From Megalobrama amblycephala (lineage: Eukaryota > Chordata > Actinopteri > Cypriniformes > Xenocyprididae): DNA of 64,000 nucleotides. This document shows, one piece after another, positions 59,305 to 64,000 of the stretch. Within the stretch, counting starts at the first letter, position 1. Each line of letters starts with the position of its first letter. Location of the stretch: the NCBI RefSeq assembly GCF_018812025.1, contig NC_063045.1, forward strand, positions 13,947,112 to 14,011,111. The letters run 5' to 3'. The notes under the pieces were generated by a model, which saw nothing but the letters and a program-made list of their open reading frames with translations, had not been told where the DNA came from and made no database searches. The position numbers and the translations under genes are program-made.

Positions 59305-60411
59305 TAGGGGTGTGACGAGATCTCGTGTCACGAGATCTCGCGAGACTAAAGTGTGACGAGATTTCTCGTCGAGGCGAAAAGTAGTCTTGTGATGTTGCCA
59401 TGACAGAGTGTTAGGATGATTAGGAAAGAATATGCCACCGCTACGTTTACATTACGCCTCCACTGTCCTTTTGCTAAGCAAACCGTTGGATAACGGTTGC
59501 CGGCGCTCCATATTTAAAGAGTTACGCGCGATCGCTGAAAGTGAAAGTAAACGCGCGCGCATGCGCATTGAAACGCGATTTCAATACCCCGAATTTTGAA
59601 AGCGGCTCCTTGATGAATGCAAATATCTCTCAATATGAAAGCTATTTTAGGCTGGGCAGCGTAGTTGTAACCATCTCTTAGCTCTGTATCAAAGAAAAAG
59701 TTGGTCTTATTTGCACTTTGAATATTGAGAGAGTGCGATTATGGTTTCAACTTGTAAAGTGTTACCATAAAAATTAATAACAGTTTTCTCTTAATCTTAT
59801 TAAGCACAAACAATAAGGTTTCATTTGTTAACATTAGTTAATGCACTGTGAACTATCATGAACTAACAATGAATGACTATTTTTATTAACTAACATAAAC
59901 AAAGATTAATAAATACTGTAGCAAATATATTGCTCATTGTTAGTTGATGTTGGTTAATATGTTAATGTTAATAAATGAGACCTTATTGTAAAGTGTTTTT
60001 ATTTATACTGTTTTTATTTCTATGATCAGTTTGTGGAAAGGAGTTCAGTTAGGAGGTCAAAAGTTGTAGAAGCTCATAAATCATGTAAAGTAAGATCTGA
60101 AGAGACTGAAATCATACAGAAGAGAAGTCAGTCAGTTGGGTTTGTGGCAAAACCTTTTACTGTGCTTTAGTATTGTTGTCTTTTACTGCATATGATAATT
60201 CATACTCAGAAAGTAGAACTGAATGACATTCATTATAAGATGATTAGTTAAAACATTTCAAATACACCTGCAGAATATTTTTTCTAGTCATGTATTTCGC
60301 CATTAAGGATTTCTTAAAAATAGTGTGTAAAAATCTGGTCTCGTCTCGTCTCGTGAACTCAATCTCGAGTCTCGTCTCGTCTCGTGAGATACCTGTCTCG
60401 TCACACCCCTA
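59305..60411. mobile_element. hAT element TAGGGGTGTGACGAGA with 8-bp duplication
   Basis: Ends TAGGGGTGTGACGAGATCTC and GTCTCGTCACACCCCTA are inverted. The octamer ATTCTTAT is duplicated exactly (59297-59304, 60412-60419). CTCGT repeats fill both arms. 1107 bp without transposase. It carries a smaller palindromic MITE inside. Confidence 0.95.
59809..59996. mobile_element. palindromic MITE nested in the 59.3-kb hAT element
   Basis: AACAATAAGGTTTCATTTGT and TTAACATTAGTTAATGCACT on the left are inverted as TAATGTTAATAAATGAGACC and TTATTGTAAAGTG on the right. CTAACAATGAATGAC pairs with GCTCATTGTTAG in the centre. Confidence 0.8.
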
Positions 60412-60597
60412 ATTCTTATTAAAGCTAAAAATAAAAATTTAAGCATTAAGTTATTTTTCTCTTTTGTGTGATTCACATTAATGACACAGCAGCAAGTATA
60501 TTAGGCTGCTGTCACTTTAAGACCAAATGCATGGATCCATTATACTGATACATATAATGATCTGGTTTACACTCAGCTGTTTTCTTTTACTTGAGAC

Positions 60598-60950
60598 TAG
60601 AGTTGTCAAAAGTACCGACTTCGGTACCTAGTCGGTACAGAAATTTTAAAAATGTGACGCTTTGAGCACTATTGAGCGGATTCGTAAACACCTGTGATTG
60701 GCCACTGTGTTCACGGCTCATCGGATATGTCGGTGATTGGCTACAATGATCAATGCTGTAAAAACGTTGTAAATAGTCAATGAAGCTCTTCACCAAGTGC
60801 TTACACAGATACACACAAGAGTGCTTGAAAGCAGACGTCTATCGTGGACCAGTCTGCTGATAGACACCTGTTTTCAAACAGTCCCACTCCTGCTTTCAAA
60901 ACGCTTTAAAATTCAAACACTTCCGTGTGCTTTCAAACACACATATTTTC
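60598..60950. mobile_element. hAT-like element, left part only
   Basis: TAGAGTTGTCAAAAGTACCG then ACTTCGGTACCTAGTCGGTA is the left end of a dispersed fish hAT-type element. No inverted partner is seen before the next element begins at 60953, so it is truncated. Confidence 0.65.
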
Positions 60951-60952
60951 AC

Positions 60953-61866
60953 TAGGGATGTAACGATACACAAAACCGACAGTTTGGTTCGTACCTTGTT
61001 TTTGAAGTCATGGTTCGATTCAGTATGTTTCGGTATAGCAGGGGGAGAAAACTAAACAAAATTGCTTTTATTTATTAAACAGTGGTTTACTGAACAAAAT
61101 GTGTCTCTGTCTTTAAATAAATTCTATTATAATTAAAAGTTTAAGGATAAAAAAATTATCTCTGCTAATGAAACTATATATGGAGCCCTTACTTGCACAT
61201 TACTATAATACTAAAGGTTCAGAGCACAAACTATTCAGTTGCCATTTATTTTTTGACATCCACACTCAAATAACAAATTGTATGCAAACATGTAACCTGC
61301 ACATAAGGCAGTTTTTGCATTAACTTCAAAATTTATGTATAAAATTATTTTTTTACTCCAATTCGTTGTTGAAATATAATCATTTACACAGTAGTCATTC
61401 TCATGACAGATTTATTTAAACATACATTAAATATTCAAGACATCACTAACTAGTTAAGTAAAATATAATGAATATATAGGCTAATATAATGCATATATTT
61501 ATAAAGAGTTCATTTCTCTGACGAACTAACAAGCTGTGGACTCGCCTGAGGTAAATGCTACGTGACGTTGTTTACAAGCTGTATTACTGACGTTTTTACG
61601 CAACACTGAGTCATTACATGAGATATTAGTTGTACTGTATCTTTCAACATACCCTCAGATGCTCATTCATGTTTATTCTGTAGTATTAAAGAGGAAGAGA
61701 TGATCGCATTCACTCGCGCGCCGCGCTGCAGCTTGAAATGAAGCACCTATACAGTGATCTTTCATGCCACATTAAAGAGGGACAAAATGGCATTTTTGGT
61801 TTGAATTTCATGATAAAATGAAATTCACAAAACAATATTTTCAGTTTAAATATTGATACACCCCTA
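60953..61866. mobile_element. hAT-like element TAGGGATGTAACGATAC
   Basis: Left TAGGGATGTAACGATACAC and right AATATTGATACACCCCTA are imperfect inverted ends (TAGGGxTGTAxCxATA). 914 bp. The right flank is a T run, so no target duplication can be confirmed. No coding frame. Confidence 0.7.
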
Positions 61867-62824
61867 TTTTTTTTTTTACATGGTAACGTTATTTATCGTC
61901 ATACCACCCAGCCCTAGTATGTATGAAGCACAGCTCACACATAAGTCACTGTCAAACCAAGCAGCTTTCTTTTTGAACATGAACTCTTTTGCGAAATTCA
62001 CCCTTGGGCAAAATTTTCCATCACATGTATTAAAATGACTGGTATTCGCCCACATAATTTCACTGAGCAACGATAACATTTCGACTAGTAAGCAATCACC
62101 CATTAATGTCACATAAACCCCCACATCATAGTGGTGACTTCTGCACAAGCAAGCACCTCTCACATTTTCTACATAAAAAGTACAATCAAATTAAAAAATA
62201 AATAAATAGAAATAAATTGGGGGGGAAGGGGGATAAGCTCATTGATCAAGCAACAAAAACCAAAAAGTCCTGGCACCATGTTTACCACCTAGTCAAACTG
62301 GTCCTTAACACCAATGAAATACACGTGGCCTGTGCGAGAAAGAGATATAAAGCTGTTGGTCATCACTGGAAAATCACTTTGCTAATTGCACCACAAGTGT
62401 AGTTGTAAATTTCAGGTCTATTATTTTTTATTGCTTTATTACTGGGTGCAATCTGGAAGAAAAGAAGAGGCGTGACAGGTAGCATCTGTCTCCACCTACT
62501 GCCTTGGCACAGTCAGCATCATCTGCTGGCTTTGGCACAGGGCATGAAAAACATCAATGCGGCTCACTAGTGCCAAGCACAAGCATGGCAGTCATGCTTA
62601 ATCCAACCTGGCAAAGTATTCATCTTCTAATATTAGCTAAAATAAGTCACCTACTCTGCAGTCTCCAGACCTGTCAACACCAGACCCATGCTGGAGAAAA
62701 AAACAATGGCATTACCTTTAAAACTATTGGTTTCTAAAATGTATCCTATTTTATTTATATTAGAGATGAGCAAAGCTACATATTTTCAAAGTTGGTGGAC
62801 AAGTTGGTGAGTTGACTGATTTAT

Positions 62825-63290
62825 CTTAGGGCAAGCGCACACTACAGGACTGTACGACCTGTCGTCGTCTTGTCATAGCAGTGCACACACTACACAACAC
62901 AACGCTGACAAGGTGCACAAACTATAAGACATGTGGCCTAGAGGCAGTCCCAGGAAATAAAAAAACGTTTTCTCACATAAATTCACATGAGAAATTCAGG
63001 CAAATTGTTACGAGATTTTTCCATTTATACCATCTACACCTTGTCATTGCATTGCAGACACTACAAGATCACATGGTGATAATATGAAACAGGTTAAAAA
63101 ATATTGCAACATCTTTTGCAACGACAGGCTCAGATCCTGTCGACTGACCTGCTCATACTTCACGAGCTTTGGCGACCGCAACGAGCGCCGATTTAGCCAC
63201 GATCGGGGGTTTTGTCGCAGACCTTGGAAATCTATCTGCAACAGAAAAATCCAGCCAAATGTCGTGTGAGCTTGCCTTACTGTGTAATGC
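62825..63290. repeat. possible degraded repeat, GCACACTACAGGACTG type
   Basis: GGCAAGCGCACACTACAGGA and CGACCTGTCGTCG at the left, and CTACACCTTGTCATTG with GACACTACAAGATC in the middle, suggest a repeat with internal similarity. The right part (63120-63270) is CpG-rich (GAGCTTTGGCGACCGCAACG). No class can be assigned. Confidence 0.3.
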
Positions 63291-63390
63291 AATATTTTTG
63301 TCTGTTACAATAGTCACTGTGTCAGATTACGCAACTTTGACCCCTAAACTCATTGTGCCATGGACAAGAAACATACATCATAATAATAAA

Positions 63391-63423
63391 AAATAAATGC
63401 AGCCTTGGTGAGCATAAGAGATT
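63391..63423 (+). repeat. short fragment of the 44.6/53.8-kb repeat family
   Basis: AAATAAATGCAGCCTTGGTG then AGCATAAGAGA is the 3' portion of that family (compare AAATAAATGCATCCTTGATAAGCAG at about 54150). Confidence 0.7.
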
Positions 63424-63504
63424 TTCGTATGTGCAACAGACTGGAACAGAATGAGAAATGCGTTTAAAAGTATTTAAACTTGACACACCATTTTTAGACA
63501 GGAA

Positions 63505-64000
63505 ATTGACAGGCATTACTGTGGTTTAGATCAGACTGTTACCATTTTGTCTATTTAAATGGTGAAAAATCCAAGTTGACATCAGTAAATTATGGAGTGC
63601 TGCAAGGATCTGTGTTAGGCCGCCTGTTATTGTCAATATACATGCTGCACTTGGAAACATTAACGAGCATCGGCAATATTAGAAAAAAATTGAATTAGTT
63701 TCCACTGCTATGTCGATGATACTCAGATATATATTTCATCATGACCAGATGAAATCTTTAAATTATCCAAGTTGACAGAGTGTGTTAAAGATATTAAATA
63801 TTGGATGACCAGTAATTTTCTTCTATTAAATTCGGATAAGAGGTATTACTTATTTGACCAAAAACCCACACACGGAATCTCTCAGAATACAATTTTTTTT
63901 TAACTAGAAGGATGTACTGTTACATCATCGTCTACAGTTAAAGTCCTGGGTGTTGTATTAGACAGCAACTTATCTTTCAAAAATCATATCTCATGGGTTA
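63505..64000 (+). pseudogene. L2/CR1-like LINE reverse transcriptase remnant
   Basis: Conceptual blocks in changing frames: [25 protein letters not shown] (63594-63620), CYVDDTQIY (catalytic YxDD at 63709-63720), WMTSNFLLLNSDK and VLGVVLDSNLSFKNHIS at the window edge. There is at least one frameshift between GVLQGSVLG and YVDD, and in-frame stops follow. The order matches the palm and thumb regions of non-LTR retrotransposon reverse transcriptase, and the sequence style resembles fish L2. It continues past 64000 and is not functional here. Confidence 0.85.

Larger units (their letters stand above)
59066..61916. mobile_element. older hAT-like element split by later insertions
   Basis: Left-side blocks TTATTTCACGATATGATAAA and AATAACGATATATAACA, and right end AACGTTATTTATCGTCATAC with CACCCAGCCCTA, fit a CAGGGCTGGGxGATATGACG hAT-type element. 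The middle parts TGTCACTTTAAGACCAAATG and TGTTTTCTTTTACTTGAGAC belong to the same family as I remember it. Three younger hAT pieces interrupt it. The left terminus is unclear. Confidence 0.5.
35580..64000. other. dennd1b intron 1 and/or upstream DNA, transposon-rich
   Basis: No exon was recognised. The missing first coding exon (a short N-terminal piece before DPTVLWKF) was sought on the minus strand without success. Besides the mobile elements listed, these parts show nothing I can name: 35600-36470 (AT-rich, with a possible hAT end TAGGGGTGGGCAA at 35940), 37571-38390 (a possible hAT end TAGGGGTGAGAATTTTCAC at 38036), 39480-40798, 43810-44600, 45010-45820, 46020-47160, 47420-49160, 49440-50690, 51300-53090, 57300-59060 and 61920-63380. 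Confidence 0.5.

Noticed and set aside
59500..59560. Possible first coding exon of dennd1b (ATG in a CpG-rich stretch)
   Set aside because: The conceptual protein does not resemble a DENND1 N-terminus and the segment lies inside a hAT element.

Overview
The window is vertebrate, most probably cyprinid fish (Cypriniformes), nuclear DNA. The basis is small exons with canonical GT-AG borders in multi-kilobase introns, abundant (CA)n, (TA)n and GATA/GACA microsatellites, and very many palindromic DNA transposons of the kinds that fill carp and zebrafish introns: ends reading TTAAAGGGTTAGTTCAC, hAT ends reading TAGGG, and an L2-type LINE tail. The species cannot be fixed from this sequence alone.

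One protein-coding gene is supported: dennd1b (connecdenn 2, a DENN-domain exchange factor for Rab35), on the minus strand. Nine consecutive coding exons were read directly, in transcript order: 35536-35579, 22051-22100, 21162-21281, 16114-16183, 12698-12778, 10339-10392, 9944-10054, 3777-3877 and 1500-1545. They join in frame into about 225 residues covering most of the uDENN module and the start of cDENN. The first coding exon with the start codon was not found and probably lies beyond position 64000. The dDENN part and C-terminal tail lie left of position 1.

Layout: 1-22 kb holds eight of the nine exons, with modest repeats (a GATA/GACA block, an internally duplicated 1.4-kb repeat, diverged tandem repeats around the 16.1-kb exon). 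The 22-35.5 kb intron holds a duplicated interspersed repeat, a CpG-dense segment, a transposon nested in another transposon, and two arrays of a TTGCAACTA-like short repeat. From 35.6 to 64 kb there is no recognisable gene. This part is read as intron 1 (or intron 1 plus upstream DNA) and is a layered graveyard of DNA transposons: six elements bounded by TTAA/AGG or relics of them (two more lie in the 22-35.5 kb intron), hAT elements with exact 8-bp target duplications, a three-level nest at 40.8-43.6 kb, and broken L2-like LINE pieces at 41.2 kb and at the right edge.

No RNA gene, CRISPR array, operon or prokaryotic feature was seen. Almost all long open frames other than the exons are accidents of simple repeats or of intron sequence. 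No new biological system is evident. The points most worth a second look are the nested TTAA elements, one carrying a broken THAP-like coding remnant, the tiny exon 2 with a weak donor next to a pyrimidine tract, and a few CpG-dense intronic segments that might be regulatory.
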